Positions 34,301-46,764 are shown, counted from the stretch's first letter. The stretch is 64,000 nt of DNA from Rhodamnia argentea (GCF_020921035.1 NC_063155.1:18247311-18311310); one strand, 5' to 3'. The notes: generated from the letters alone by a model not told the origin. Numbers and translations are program-made.

Positions 34301-35630
34301 ACAAATCTTTTTTGACCGTATATTGATGGATATGAAAACAATTAGCCCCACACGAGATTTGTGAATAAGGCTTGATAATGAGCAAGGAATATCCGTCTTT
34401 CTCCTAAACTGAATGTATTGAACTTAGTATAGCAGATTATAGATGAACAATCCTAGAAATATAGCACCAATCCTCGAGAGGACTTGCCGCTGCTGTGGAG
34501 AGGCCCAAATCCTCCATGATGCCTGCCTCAGTTGGTGAAGAATACCCGGTCTGCATTGCCAAAACATGCCACCAGTTAAGGGTACGCTCTACTTGGTGGC
34601 GACTAATCTTGTCAAGAAATGCAGCGGAAAGCACAATTGCCGAGAAAATTCCGCCATGGATGCAACAAAAAAAAAAAAAAAGAGTCAGGCCAAAAGGCAG
34701 TTTTGAATGGTATCTTTCTCATAATTGTGATTGAAGTAATTACTGAAGATCATTTGACATCTTTTTTGCATAAATGAGTTTCACGTCTTGTGTTTGAGTG
34801 ATCCTTAATCAGCTACTTGCCTTATCGGGGATCGAGTTGATATAATTATATGAAGGCATTATAACGAGTATAGACTGTCTGAAACACCCTCTCCTCCTTT
34901 GTCCCAGGTTGCGAAAAGGAAATGGTACAAAGTAGTTGTTGGGACAAATTATTACATTCTCAACTAATCCAGGTCACATAATGTCTTGGTATCAGCCAAC
35001 TGATTAACAACATGACACACAGGTGCTTCTGGAAACAATTTACCAACCATTAGGCACCATAAACAGTAGTAGGCACCCATTCAGCCAGAGTTGCAGACAC
35101 AGATCTTGGTTGCTTTATCCTACTTACACCATGGCCAAATTGAAAACCCACATTTTTCTTGACAATACAATTTTGACCAATAATATGAAAAGACAGAAAA
35201 GATTTGACCAAGTTATGTGCTTCTTTCCTCTTGTCATTTACTCACAAAAAATTTCTGTAGAACTTGAAGGAAACCGTGACACTGCCCACTTGGCAATCGT
35301 TAGAATTATCAAAAAAAGCACCCTGATTGCACAATTTACCTCCAATTCAATACAGTTGTGGGAGAAAATGAGAGTCAAGAAACAATAAAAGAATGGAGCT
35401 GGTTTCTTGGTGATGAATCTAAAAGTCGATGCAGTACTCACAGCACACCCCATAACGAAAGAGCCGCTAACGGCGACAAGAGTGCTAAAAACGACAAGTG
35501 GCGTGACTGCAGAATCACTTGAAGACGTGATGGGGCTGCCATGACCGCCATGGGAACAGACTTCTTGGGGAAGCAGAGGACTTGTTGGCAATCCATCTTC
35601 TCCTAACCTTTCTCTCTCCAAATCTTTCAT
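31308..35630 (-). CDS. Gene D: ERD6-like sugar transporter, 18 exons, Trp400 to Ser
   Basis: Predicted 483-residue MFS sugar transporter. Exons: 35442-35630, 34488-34550, 34068-34157, 33917-33976, 33498-33563, 33339-33404, 33180-33255, 33029-33093, 32742-32834, 32573-32653, 32422-32506, 32303-32346, 32152-32214, 32008-32067, 31863-31916, 31697-31756, 31506-31620, 31308-31429. All splice sites are GT-AG except intron 2 (GC donor). Signatures LIGRRR, PVYIAEI, PESPRWL, GRRPLLM and PETKGR are present. In exon 16 the conserved GLPWVIMSE reads GLPSVIMSE (codon TCG at about 31712-31714). That Trp corresponds to the sugar-site tryptophan of TM10 in GLUT-type transporters, so transport may be altered or lost. 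Intron 3 holds a 20-base A run. The frame stays open upstream of the ATG, but with TTG and no earlier ATG. Confidence 0.88.
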
Positions 35631-36278
35631 TTGAAAGCTTTTTAGTGGTAAGTTTTCAAGAAATGAAAATTGGCAAGAACGAGTCGTGATGAGTGAGAGA
35701 ATAGAGTAAGATGGGGGTGAGTGAGAGAGGCAGATATAGAGAGCCCCAAGTAACGGTCTGTGTTGCAAGAGAAGGTTTCTTCACTCTTCCTCATTATTTT
35801 ATGATCGTTTTCCAAATCTTTAATTGAACACGTGAGTAGTTGCTCAAATTTGTGGTAGCTACAGCGGCAAGTCATTCATTTCTGGTCGATGGAAGTCCAC
35901 CAAACTACAATATTTTGGAGTATAAGTTGAGATGAGAGAGAGCACGTGGGGATACTCTTAAAGAGTAGAAATAAAAAAACTTAGATAACAAGCATCGTGG
36001 GATATTCTAATACTTCCTTTCACGTGCAAACCAAACCGATAGCATGTAGAATTGACAAATAGGAGACCTCACAGGCCTTCGTTGTTGGCAATCAATTCCT
36101 CAATGCCGATGCAAAGCCGCAATCGCCACTTCATCACTATTTTGAAACTTTGGGCCGTATGACAATCTTGATTTTGATCTACTGGTTGAGCTGCGAAATA
36201 AATCTAGGTCGGAATGTGGCTCTGAAACCCAGAATGGATCCAGAACTCTTCTTTAGGGTGTTCTTGTTTGATTGAAAG

Positions 36279-36560
36279 TATTGAATATATCTTGAATTCT
36301 TTATGGGATTAGGCCAATATTAGGGCTTGAGAGCAGTATAAATATTCTTTTATTCAAGTTATTAAGTTAAGAAGAAGACAAAAAATAGTTTTTAGTTTTT
36401 TACCCACATTTTGTAGTCCTTCGATTTCCATAGTGAATTTGCTTCTCTTCTCCCCATGGTTTTTTTCTCGTAAGGGCTTTCCACGTAAATCTGTGTGCTT
36501 GTTTATTATTCTCAGTTTTAATTTCGTTATAGCTTCTGTGCTGGTCAAAATAATCTAGCA
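36279..36560 (+). repeat. Ty1/copia 5' LTR (spacer D-E), degraded
   Basis: Aligned by eye with 7980-8262 (tattgaatatatcttgaattctttatggg ... gtcaaaataatc). Same position upstream of the sugar gene as in B and C. The primer site is largely lost. Confidence 0.55.
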
Positions 36561-37620
36561 TCGGAGACAGAGGGTGTCTTGATCTTCTTGTTACGGCTTC
36601 AAGTGCAACAACGAAAGTTGATACTAGGAAGTTCGATGGGAACGGCAATTTCAACTTATGACAGGTTCATATGTTGGTTGTTCTTATGCAATCGGGTTTG
36701 AAGAGAACTCTGTTTGGGAATAAAGCTGAAAGAACGTCAGATAAAACCTAGGAAGATTTGGATGAAAAAGCTTTGTTTACTATCCAGTTGTTCCTCTAGA
36801 ACAAAGTTTTGCAGGAGGTACTAGATCAAATATCAGCTGCAGGTAGAGATGGCCAAAATGAACCGTGGGTCCAGAAGCGGCCCGGAACCGGCCCTTTGAC
36901 CGGCCAGGAACCGGCCCGTTGACCGGGCCCACGGTTCCATAATTGTCGGAACCCGGCCAGAACCGCCGGTTCCGACCCGGTTAAAAAAAAAAAGGGAGGA
37001 GGCTCGGTAAAAAATAACCATTGGGCCTAGGAACAGGTGGTTCCACCTTTTTCAGGAACCGGAACCGGCCACCTCTAGCTGCAGGTCTATCAGCAAAATT
37101 TGGGATTTTTTTTTTTTTTTGACAAAATGCCTTACCAATTGATTGAGGCTCAAGTAACGTCTCTTCACTCTTCATATAGCTGAAGGTGCTTCCCTTAAAT
37201 CCCATATTTCCGAGTTCAATATTATTATCTTTGAATTAAGGAGTATTGATGTTAAGATTGAAGATGAAGATCAAGCTCTTTTATTGTTAGTTGCACTACC
37301 TCTCTCTCGTATAAGAATTTTAGAGAGACCGTGATTGTTGACGGAGAAACTATTGAGAGCATTGAATTTTGAAGGCAGTAATGACCTTGGGGTTGGTTTA
37401 GTTGTTAGAGGAAAGTCTGTTGAGAGAAGCAATAAAGAGAAAATGATAAATTGTCTGAAACTGAGGCAAAGCAACAAAGAGAAAATGATATGAATCAGCA
37501 AAATCGATGGAATGCAAATTGGCAGAACAATCAAAACTACCAGAACGGAAAGAATCGGAGAAACGAAAATCGCGCTCAAGCTAGTGCTTTTGAAGAAGAA
37601 AACGCAGATTGATTATTGGG
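36561..37620 (+). mobile_element. Ty1/copia gag region (spacer D-E), degenerate
   Basis: Collinear with 8280-11800 and 25490-26340 (gttcgatgggaacggcaatttcaactt..., gttgcactacctctctctcg...), with deletions that include the zinc knuckle. Interrupted by an hAT-like MITE at 36844-37077 and stopped by foreign LTR-like sequence at about 37621. Confidence 0.7.
36844..37077. mobile_element. hAT-like MITE (234 bp, TSD GCTGCAGG)
   Basis: Ends TAGAGATGGCC and GGCCACCTCTA (10 of 11 inverted), flanked by the perfect 8-bp duplication GCTGCAGG (36836-36843, 37078-37085). The unoccupied site is seen in the sister copia at about 8528-8540 (agctgcaggtttatgg). The interior is a series of ggttccggaacc-type inverted units. 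An 8-bp TSD fits hAT. Confidence 0.82.
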
Positions 37621-38482
37621 GTGACACCCGGGAAATTCGAATTTTGGTAAATTGCCCGAATTCAATAAAAAAAAGAAAATTGAATTTTAGTCTATGCAAA
37701 TTTCGGATCGCAAGGACGAAAGTGACGAATTTTGGACGATTCCCGGAAAGTTGTTCGATTTCGATTGGGTCTCGAAATCTCGATCGCCGCGACTTAGGAT
37801 TTTTAATCCTTGCGTCAAAACTTTTTTCGGACCGAACCTAGCCCGTGAAAATCTAAATTTCATTCTCAATCGGTTGAGCCAAAAATCCGATCAGTCCTAA
37901 TTTGTCAAAAGACCGTTTTGCCCTTGGATATTATGAAAGTATTTAATTTTAAAGAGACCCGTGGGCCCACCGCAGTCAAATCTGGTCAAATCCCCTATTC
38001 AACCGATCAACTCAGTCTTCTCTCTCCTCTCTCTCTCTCTCTCTCTTTCCCGTCTGCCCCTTCCCCCTCCCCTGTTCACGCGCGAACAGCCCCCCACCCG
38101 CACGGTTCCTCCTTCCTCCGGCCAATTTCGTGCGACCACCCCGAGCCTTCACCTCCGACCTCCAGCCTCCTCTGCCGCCACTCCGCCTCCACCTCCGGCC
38201 GCCGCGAAGCCGCCGGACAGCCCACAGAAGCCCCGGCGGATTCCTGCTCTGTTTCCGCCTCAGGGAGTCGCAGTTCTGCTCCAGCCACCCCGGGCCGCTT
38301 CCGACCATCCCCAAGCGTTGCGCCGTCGCCCCTCCGCCCCCTCTACCCGTCGCCACCACCGCGCCATGCCACTGCCGTCCGCAGCAGCTCGAGGAAGCCG
38401 GAATAGCCCGACGTCCCCTGTTTTGCGTCGGTCTGCTGCTCCGCCCGGAACCGCCGCCCTCCGGCCAACTCCGGCAACCCCA
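37621..38482 (+). mobile_element. LTR-like fragment replacing the copia protease/integrase core
   Basis: Begins GTGACACCCGGG inside the copia frame. It continues with AT-rich sequence, a CT run near 38020-38050 and a C-rich stretch to about 38480, where copia integrase resumes (ggtttgggaaggtgttctgg). Composition resembles the first part of the solo LTR at 8717. About 1 kb of copia is missing at the join, so insertion was accompanied by deletion. The long open frames in the C-rich part are compositional. Confidence 0.5.
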
Positions 38483-40164
38483 GGTTTGGGAAGGTGTTCT
38501 GGCTGACGCGGTTAATACAGCTTGTTGGTTGATAAATTGTTCTCCTCGCACATCTATTGAGTGCAAGACATCTGAAGAGGTATGGTCAAGTAAATCTGTG
38601 GATTATTCTTCTCTTCGAATATTTGGATGTCCAGTATATGCACATGTTAATGCGGAGAAAATGGAGCCTAGAGCAAAAAAATGCATCTTTCTTTGTTATG
38701 CTTATGGTGTAAAGATTTATAGACTTTGGTGTTTTGATTTATTTAAGATTATTACCAACAAAGATGTAACTTTTGATGAGTCTACTATGATTCATCCTAG
38801 CAAGTAATCGTTTATTCCTTGTCATGAAAACCCAAAAAGTACTGCAGAGAAAGTGGAGCTTGAAGTAATTTCTTCACGGCCAGTTCCGTCATCTACTAAT
38901 AACATTGAGATTGAAAAACCTGAAGAAGAACTTTGCTCTATTGCCAAAGACAAACCAAGAAGGATAGTGAAGCCTCCACAAAAATATGGGTACTCAATCT
39001 TTTTTTGCTTATGTGCATTCAATTGCAGAACCAGTGGACTATAAGCCTAAAACCTATAAGGTAGCTATTTCTTCAAAAGATTCATCAAAGTGTTAGTTGC
39101 TATGAATGAAGAGATGAAATCTCATGAAAAGAAAAATCAAACCTAGGAGCTTGTCAAGCCACCAAAAGGAAAGAAAATTGTGGGTTGCAAATGGGTCTTC
39201 AAAAGAAAATAAGGTATTCCTGGAGCTGAAGACATCAGATTAACAATCATCTAGTTGCTAAGCGCTATATTTAGATTGAGGGATTTGATTTTAATGATGT
39301 GTTTTCACCTGTCGTTAAACACAGCTCCATTCGGGTTTTTCGTGCGTTAGTTGCTACGCATGATTTAGAGTTGGATCAATTCGATGTGAAAACAGCTTTC
39401 TTGCATTGTGAACTTGAAGAGAAAATTTGTATGGGTCAACCAGAGAGTTTTCAGTTTGAAGGTAAGGAAGACCATGCTTATCTATTGAAAAAGTCTATAA
39501 ACGGCTTGAAGCAATCGCCTGACATTGGTATAAAAAGTTTGATTCTTTTATGGTGCAACTTGGCTATTGTAAGAGCAAATACGATAGCTGTATATAGTTA
39601 CGCAGACTTCCAAATGGCACTTTCATTTATCTGCTATTATAAATTGATGACATGTTGATTGCAGCAAAAAATAAATCTGATATACATAATTTGAAGGCAT
39701 AGTTAAGCGTTGAATTTAAGATGAATGATTTAGGTAGGGTGAAGAAAATCCTAGGCATGGAAACTCGATGAGATCAAAAAAGACAAAAGTTGTATCTTTC
39801 CCAAAAAAGCTAGTTAAGAAGGTATTAAATCGTTTTGGCATGAAAGATGCCAAACTAGTAAGCACTCATTTTGCTGCTCACTTTATATTATCAGCTAGTT
39901 TATGTTCACATATTGATGAGGAGATAAAATATACATAATTTCCTCCACACTCTTGTACATTTGATAGCCTTATGTATGCTATGGTTTGCACTTAACCCCG
40001 ACATTTCACAAGTTGTTAGCGTGGTAAGTAAATATTTATCATGCGCAGGCAAAGTTCATTAGCAAGCTGTAAAGTGGATTTTGAAATATTTGAAGGGTAC
40101 TTCTAATTATGGTTTAGAGTTTGTAAAAACGGGTACTCTTTACATGATATGTTGATTCTAATTG
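38483..40164 (+). mobile_element. Ty1/copia 3' half, colinear (integrase C-terminus, RT, RNase H)
   Basis: Forward frames give ADAVNTACWLIN, DYSSLRIFGCPVYAHVN, MEPRAKKCIFL and DVTFDES (about 38510-38790), then RT (DVFSPVVKHSSI, LDQFDVKTAFLH..LEE near 39300-39420) and RNase H remnants to about 40160 (gttgattctaattgtgcg). Unlike spacers B-C and C-D, it is not inverted here. It stops at the same RNase H base region as the inverted copies and joins the 3' flank of gene E (taaaagcaac). Several stops; not functional. Confidence 0.8.
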
Positions 40165-40671
40165 TGCGTAAAAGCAACTGCTTTAGGGCTGATTCTATAG
40201 CACAATTTTGGTGATCCATACAAGAAATTACAGGCTGATTGTCCGTGGTCAGTAACAAACAAATACTTTGGTGTAATTTATAGCAACATTAATATAAAAA
40301 AATGAGGTGGCTGGTGACCTGTTTATCCAGTTATATACATGAGTAGCTTCGACAAAATTGAATTTTTAATCCGAAAAGTACCGCTTTCATTTTACTTGTA
40401 CTAATGGCTGCCAAATTTCTGCTGTACTATCGATACCCAGTTATACAAATTTAGGTGCTTCAACTTGAAATTACCGATACACAAACCGGTCTGTGTAGTT
40501 TACCTTCATTAATGGAATGTATTACTATGGAACTTCTCCTTTTTCTATCCTCCCCGTTTTCACATTGCATTTATACTTTGCAACAAAAAGCCTCCTGTCA
40601 GCCTTCCTAACAGTGCTGCTTGTGTTTGGCTCGTACCAATTCAAGTTCCAACACCCTGCGGCTCATAATCA

Positions 40672-43600
40672 TTAAAGAAAATGGGCAAGTGATGCTTGCA
40701 GTTCTTCCAATGCTCGCCCCTTGGTCTCGGGGACTACCTTCATGGTGAACAAGACCGTGAGACCGCATATGCACGCGAATATGAAAAATGTCCCTGAAAG
40801 TAGCACAATCCAGATTAAGCATAGATGCTGAATATATCACACACACAGGAGGGCGCGAGGGAGAGAGAGAGAGAGAGAGAGTGAGTACCAGGTGCACTCC
40901 ATTCGAACATGAAGTTGAAAGTATAAGTCACAACCCAGGAACAGGACCAATTGGTGAATGTCACCAGGCTCCCGGCTGCCCCTTTGATGTTTACAGGGAA
41001 TATCTACAGAGAACATATTCACTGAGAATAATGATTTCCAAGTGCAAATGTAGACTTAAGCCATGTACCTCAGACATGATAACCCATGGTAATCCCCCCA
41101 TGCCAATTGAGTAAGCTATGGAATACACCTACATGAAATGGTCATCTGTCAGCAATATTCATCGGAATGCGTCATTGAGCAACGATTCAAGATGAAAAGA
41201 GACAAGGAAAAAAGGCACTCTTACAGGGACTTACAGTAATTGCTACATACGCCAAAATTGGCGTCACTGCCTTCCAATGATTAAGGTCCTGGTTCAGCAA
41301 CAGAAAAATATCAGGGAAAAATAAGGTCACTTAAAAACATCGAGAACCATGAGTAAGGATAGTTATTGTTCACGAAACCTGAATCAAGAATGACAATCCT
41401 AGAAGAATGCAACTTAAGGACATCCCAGCTGAAGAAATCTGCAAATAAAAGCTGGGTTCAGGTTCAGTATCTAGAAAAGTGTTCTCTTTAAGGGGATTAT
41501 AGCAAATTTTTAATTTTCCTAACCATCAGAAGTGGTCGTCTTCCGGCTTTATCAGTCAAGATTACGCCAAGAGCAGTTGCTGGGATCTGCAAAACAAGTG
41601 TAGAATCTTTAGAAAACACGATGAAATAACAAAAAATTCGTCTTTCACCGCAATTCTAGATATCTGGTACCTGGATAATAGCTATGCTTCTGGTACCAAA
41701 GCTACTTGAGAAGCCTGCCAAGATAAAATATTAAGATGACCAAGCCTTCATTATCAATTAAGTTACTAATGTATTTAGCATTTGATTTTTACCAGCTGAT
41801 TCAAATATGGAGCCTGTATAGTAGGCAAATGCATTAGCCCCACCAAATTGTTGAAGCGTCATCAGCCCAACTGCTATCTAATGCTTTGACAAGATCAGGA
41901 AAAGAATCGCAAGCAACTTGAATAATTTGGGGGAATTCTCACCATAAGTGGATGAACATATCGTCTTTGGAACAGATCCAGAACTCTAGACTGAGACTGC
42001 CGTTCAAACATCTCTGTGTGGTCCTGTAAGAAAAAGTGAAATGAGAGCACATCATTGCCAAAATATCAAATGCTTCCAAATTATAAGAAAGACATGCGAG
42101 ATTGAGATTACTCTGATATCGGCTGCTTCCTGAGTAATACTGACACCTTTGCCTCTGAGTCGCTGTAATGCAACTGCAAACTCCTTCTCTTGGTGGACTA
42201 CTACCTGCAAGTGACTATCTGCTAGTTATATTTCGTAAATTAAAAAATGCATGGTCTTGGCTTCGTCATCCAGTTCTATGATTCTACAACATTAGCAAAT
42301 CCACACAAGGGTGGTCAACACCAATTGGATTATGTTTCAGATTTTGATTGCCATTGAAATTTTAATACCTGTGCCTCAACTCCACTAGCAACTTACCAGC
42401 CATCTAGGAGACTCTGGAACAAAGAACAAACCCAAAATTTGTACGACACAGGGAATTACACCTGAGGATGAAATCACCAAGAATGACCTCCTGATATTTT
42501 TCCAACTTATTCATTACATAACATAAAAAATGGGAGCAGAGGGACTACTGATCAGAGCCAAGATGCGCCAGGAGACAATGGTTCCAAGAAAGTAAATCAA
42601 TGAAAATCCACAGCATAACATGAACTGCAACAGAAGCCAATTTTGTGTTGGTGAGCAAATGAATTGTCTAGACTCGTTCAATTTCTACGTTGTCCAAACA
42701 TTTTAACCTGATTGAATGCCGTGAATGCTCCCCGGACACTTCTAGGTGTTATCTCTGCAATGTACACAGGTACCTGTTTGGAAACAAAGATAATGATCAA
42801 TAGCACGTTGGCAGCGTCCACTTCTAGAAATTTATTAGGACAAAACTCCGAATCTCCCTCCATATACCACGTAACATATAAACCCAATGCCGAGCCCGTT
42901 TAGCAGTCTCCCAATATCCAGCCACCAAGCATTCTGCAGATTAATTGGATAAACCATTAAGTGCTTGCACTCTATCTCACAGCCTAAACCATGAATTGAT
43001 CATTCACATAAATAGGACGTCCTAAAATTTTCCTTGCATCTTCGCTGGAAGAAAATCAATTGAATGAACCGTGATCCCTTAACCAGCTAGGCAGATAGTT
43101 TGAAGTGCAAAATTTCACAAATGCAGTGAAAAATCACAAAAACATCTGACAGGACCGATATCTGATTGAACTCATCCATTGATGAGCATGAAAGGAAGAA
43201 AACGCAATTTAAAATGAAGCGTGTTTATTTTGTCATCAAGGAAGAAAAGTTTCCGAAGAGGCCAGAGAAAGGGCAGGAACCTTGGCATATGCTATGGAAA
43301 GCCATCCCGCAGCACAAACTATTTGAGAAAGCCACATTGCCTGCATCAAGAATACATGAGAATCCCTGTAATATCTGTCGGGTTCTTCATTGAGCTTTTG
43401 AGAATGCAATGCAGAGGTAGAGGTTCACTTACTCGTCTACGCCCAATCAAATCTGTTACCCTCCCATTTACCAGAGCTGCTATTAGGCCTCCAACTGTTA
43501 TTATTGAACTGAAAAGTGAATACTGCAACAAAAAAACCGAAAAGGAAGAATGTGAATAGAAGCTTTGATCCAATTTCCGTTTTCTCCATTTGGTGTCACT

Positions 43601-45821
43601 GATTCAGATGTCACTTTCAGTTAGTCTACTAAATCCCATGCGTTTTTTCACTTGAAAAAATCTTATTTGACAGTATAATGATGGAAATCAATTAGTATGG
43701 CGGCTGATAGATGAACAATCTTAGAAATTTAGCACGAATTCTTGAGAGGACTTGCCGCTGCTGTGGAGAGGCCCAAATCCTCCATTATGCCTGACTCAGC
43801 TGGTGAAGAATAACCACTCTGCATTGCAAAATGATACCACCAGTTAAGGGTACGTTCTACTTAGTGGCTGCTAATCTTGTCAGGAAATGCAGCGAAAAGC
43901 ACAATTGCCGAGAAAATTCCGCCACGGATTGAAAAAAAAAAAAGAATCAGGCCAAAAGTCAGTTTCAAATGGCATCTTTCTCACAAATGTGAATAAAGTA
44001 ACTAATGAGGATCATCTGACATCTTTTTTGCATACATGAGTTTCATGTCTTGTACTCGAGTGTTCCTAAATTAGCTACTTGCCTTATCGTGGTTCGAGTT
44101 GATATTATTACATGGAAGCACGGTAACAAGTATCGGACTGTCTGACTCGAATTAGTACGTTCTAAAATAACTAGGTCATCTAATGCCTTAGTATCAAGAA
44201 GAACATGACACACAGGTGCTTCTGGAACATAATACACCAGCTATTAGGCACCAAAAACAGTAGCAGACAGTAGACACACATTCATGCAGTGTAGCAGACA
44301 CAGATCTCAGGTTGCATTATCTTACTTACAGCAAGGCCAAAATGAAAACCCATATTTCACTTGAAAATACAATGTTGACCAATATGTAAGAAAAAACAAA
44401 TATGGAAAAATCCAAAAAAGGGCCTGAAGTCTTCATATTTTCTCAAATAAGGGCCCCAAGTGAATCTTGTTTCCAAAAAGGGCCCGAAGTGACATGGTAC
44501 GTTTCAATTGAGGGCCCGAAGTGGTTATAATATTTCAAAAAAGGGTATGGCCTGAAGGGCGTTTTCGTCATTTCACATTTTAATTTTTTTATTATTTTTT
44601 CCTTTTTCCTGATTTAAAAAAAGGTTTTGCACAGGCGGGAGGGCTGCCCCTCCCGCTTGTGGCCGCCGGCCCACCGCTGGTGGAGGGTCGGCGGGCGCGG
44701 CGAAGGCCGACTAGGTCACCGGCGACCCTGCCGGTCGGAGGCGAGGGCCTCTGGCCCTCGCCAAAACAGGGAGAGGGTCGAGCCCTCTTCCGAATCTGGG
44801 CGAGGCCGGCGGTCCCCGCCCGGATCGGGGGTCACCGGCCGTCGCCTCGTCACTAGTGGGGGGGTCGCCCGGTCAAGGCGACCCCGGCCCGATCCCGGGC
44901 GATGGCTGGTGACCCCCGATCTGGGCGGGAACCACCGGCCTCACCCAAATCCAGGAGAGGGCCCGACCCTCTCCCGGTTTTGGCGAGGGCCAGAGGCCCT
45001 CGCCGAGGCACCGGCAACCCCGCCGACCTATGCCGCCCCCCACCTACCGCCCTTCGGCGGTGGGACAGTGGCCACAGGCGGGAGGGCTACTCCTCCCGCC
45101 TATGAACATTCACTTTTTTTTTTTTTTTTTGAGGAAACAGATCACAAAAGCTATAATAAAAAATTAAATAAGTAAAAAGACTAAAATGCCCTTAAATCAG
45201 GCCCTTTTTTGAGAATTTATAGTCATTTCGGGCCCTTATTTGAAACGGTATTCACTTAGGGCCCTTATTTGAGAAAACATGAGGACTTCGGGCTTTTTTT
45301 TGAAACAGTGTTCACTTGAGGCCCTTATTTGAGAAAATATGAAGACTTCAGGCCCTTTTTTGGATTTTTCCCAAAGAAAAATTTTGACCAAGTTATGTGC
45401 TTCTTTCCTCTTGTCATTTCCTACCAAAATATTTCAGTAGGACTTGAAAGAAACCGTTACACTGCCTACTTGGCAATCATCAGAATTGTAATAAATAAAT
45501 AAATAAACACCGTGATTGCAAAATTCACCTCTATTTCAACACAGATGTGGGAAAAAAAATGAGAATCAAGAATCATAAAAAAAATAGAACTGATTTCTTG
45601 GTGATGAATCTAAAAGTTGATGCAGTACTCACAGCACACCCAGTAACGAAAGAGCCACTAACGGCGACGAGAGTGCTAAAAACAACAAGTGGCGTGACTG
45701 CAGGATCGCTTGAAGACGTGACGGAGCTGCCATGACTGCCATCGGCAGAGACTTCTTCGAGAAGCAGAGGACTTGTCGGCCGTCCATCTTCTCCTAACCG
45801 TTCTCTCTCCAAATCTTTCAT
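40672..45821 (-). CDS. Gene E: ERD6-like sugar transporter, 18 exons, intact
   Basis: Predicted 483-residue MFS sugar transporter. Exons: 45633-45821, 43756-43818, 43433-43522, 43281-43340, 42868-42933, 42708-42773, 42549-42624, 42397-42461, 42112-42204, 41943-42023, 41793-41877, 41671-41714, 41524-41586, 41379-41438, 41235-41288, 41069-41128, 40889-41003, 40672-40793. Start [13 protein letters not shown] as in B-D. Signatures: [48 protein letters not shown] and PETKGR; C-terminus ASLAHFL. Intron 2 has the GC donor. Intron 1 is enlarged by a GC-rich fold-back element (about 44402-45372) in the same strand context as transcription. It diverges more from C than B and D do. I see no disabling mutation. 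Confidence 0.9.
44402..45372. mobile_element. GC-rich fold-back element in intron 1 of gene E
   Basis: The outer arms are inverted copies: left ggaaaaatccaaaaaaggg..., right ...ccctttttttggatttttcc, with blocks of aaataagggccc repeated several times. The inner 44630-45100 is very GC-rich and palindromic: cgagggcctctggccctcgcc near 44740 returns inverted near 44985, and aggcgggagggct at 44633 recurs at 45076. The centre lies near 44870. Paralogous introns B, C, D and G lack it. I could not fix a target duplication (aagaaaaa may be shared). Open frames inside are compositional. Confidence 0.75.
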
Positions 45822-45959
45822 TTGAAAGCTCTTCGTGGTAAGTCTTCAAGGAATGAAAACTGGCAAGATGTAGTCGTGGGTGAGCGTGAGAGCTGAGTAA
45901 GATGGTGGGGACTTTCAGAGGCAGAGATAGAGAGCTCCAAGTAACTGACCCCGCTGCAT

Positions 45960-46411
45960 GATTAGGTTTCTCCACTGTAAAGCCTCCTCTTTGATTGATC
46001 ATGAGAGTAGTTGCTCAAATTGTGGTAGCTATAGCGGCAATTCACGCATTTATGGACGATGGACGCTACACCAAACTGCCAGTGCTACCTATCCCACAAT
46101 ATTTTGGAGTATAACTTGAGATGAGAGAGATAGCACAGAGGGATACTCCTAAAGAGTTGAAATCAAAGACTTAGATAACAAGCAGCGTGGGGACATTTTA
46201 ATACTTCCTCGCACATGCAAACCAAACTGATGGCCCGTAGAATTGATAGATAAGAAACTTCACAAGCGTTTGTCGTTGGCCATCAATTCCCCAAGCCTGA
46301 TGCAAAGCGCAACTTCATCGCTGTTTGGAAACTTTGGTCCATGTGACAATCGCGATCTCGGTCTTCTGGTCGAGCTGCGAAATAAATCTCGGTATTCAAA
46401 AACCCGGAATG
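45960..46411. other. Upstream region of gene E
   Basis: Collinear with the upstream DNA of B, C and D (caattcattcattt, atattttggagtata, gatagcac) up to acccggaatgg. No gene seen. No copia LTR follows here, unlike B-D. Confidence 0.5.
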
Positions 46412-46764
46412 GGGAAAAGTACACTAGAAGTGCCATAACTTTTATACGGCGTTCACTTGAGTGCCATAACTTTCAAAACGTTCACTTAAGTGCCATAACT
46501 TTTAAAAATCGTTCACTTGAGTGTCATGTTGACATAACAACCAGAAAAGGCGACGTGGCAGTTGGAAAAGTTACTATAGACGCCGAAAAAATTACTATAG
46601 ACGCCGAAAAAGTTCTTGTAGCACTCAAGTGAACGATTTTGCTCCGATGTAGCACTCAAATGAATGATTTTTGAAAGTTATGGTACTTAAGTGAACGTTT
46701 TGAAAGTTATAGCATTCAAGTGAACGCCGTACACAAGTTATAGCACTTCTAGTGTACTTTTCCC
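46412..46764. mobile_element. MITE family 2, copy 3 (353 bp)
   Basis: Ends GGGAAAAGTACACTAG / ctagtgtacttttccc. The 9-bp flanks are CCCGGAATG (46403-46411) and TCCGGAATG (46765-46773), one mismatch. The uninterrupted target acccggaatgg is present upstream of C at about 24736. Confidence 0.82.

Noticed and set aside
35631..35768. 46-residue N-terminal extension of gene D (and a similar one for G)
   Set aside because: The first codons are TTG (D) and GTG (G), not ATG, and paralogues B, C and E are out of frame there. The ATG of MKDLERER or MEREEG is better supported.
37961..38566. Frames of about 180-225 residues on both strands in a C-rich stretch, one joined to integrase
   Set aside because: The first part is compositional LTR-like sequence; the last part is copia integrase reached by chance continuity across the junction.
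44627..45175. 182-residue frame in the GC-rich block of intron 1 of gene E
   Set aside because: The block is a palindromic fold-back element absent from paralogues; open frames arise on several frames from GC content.
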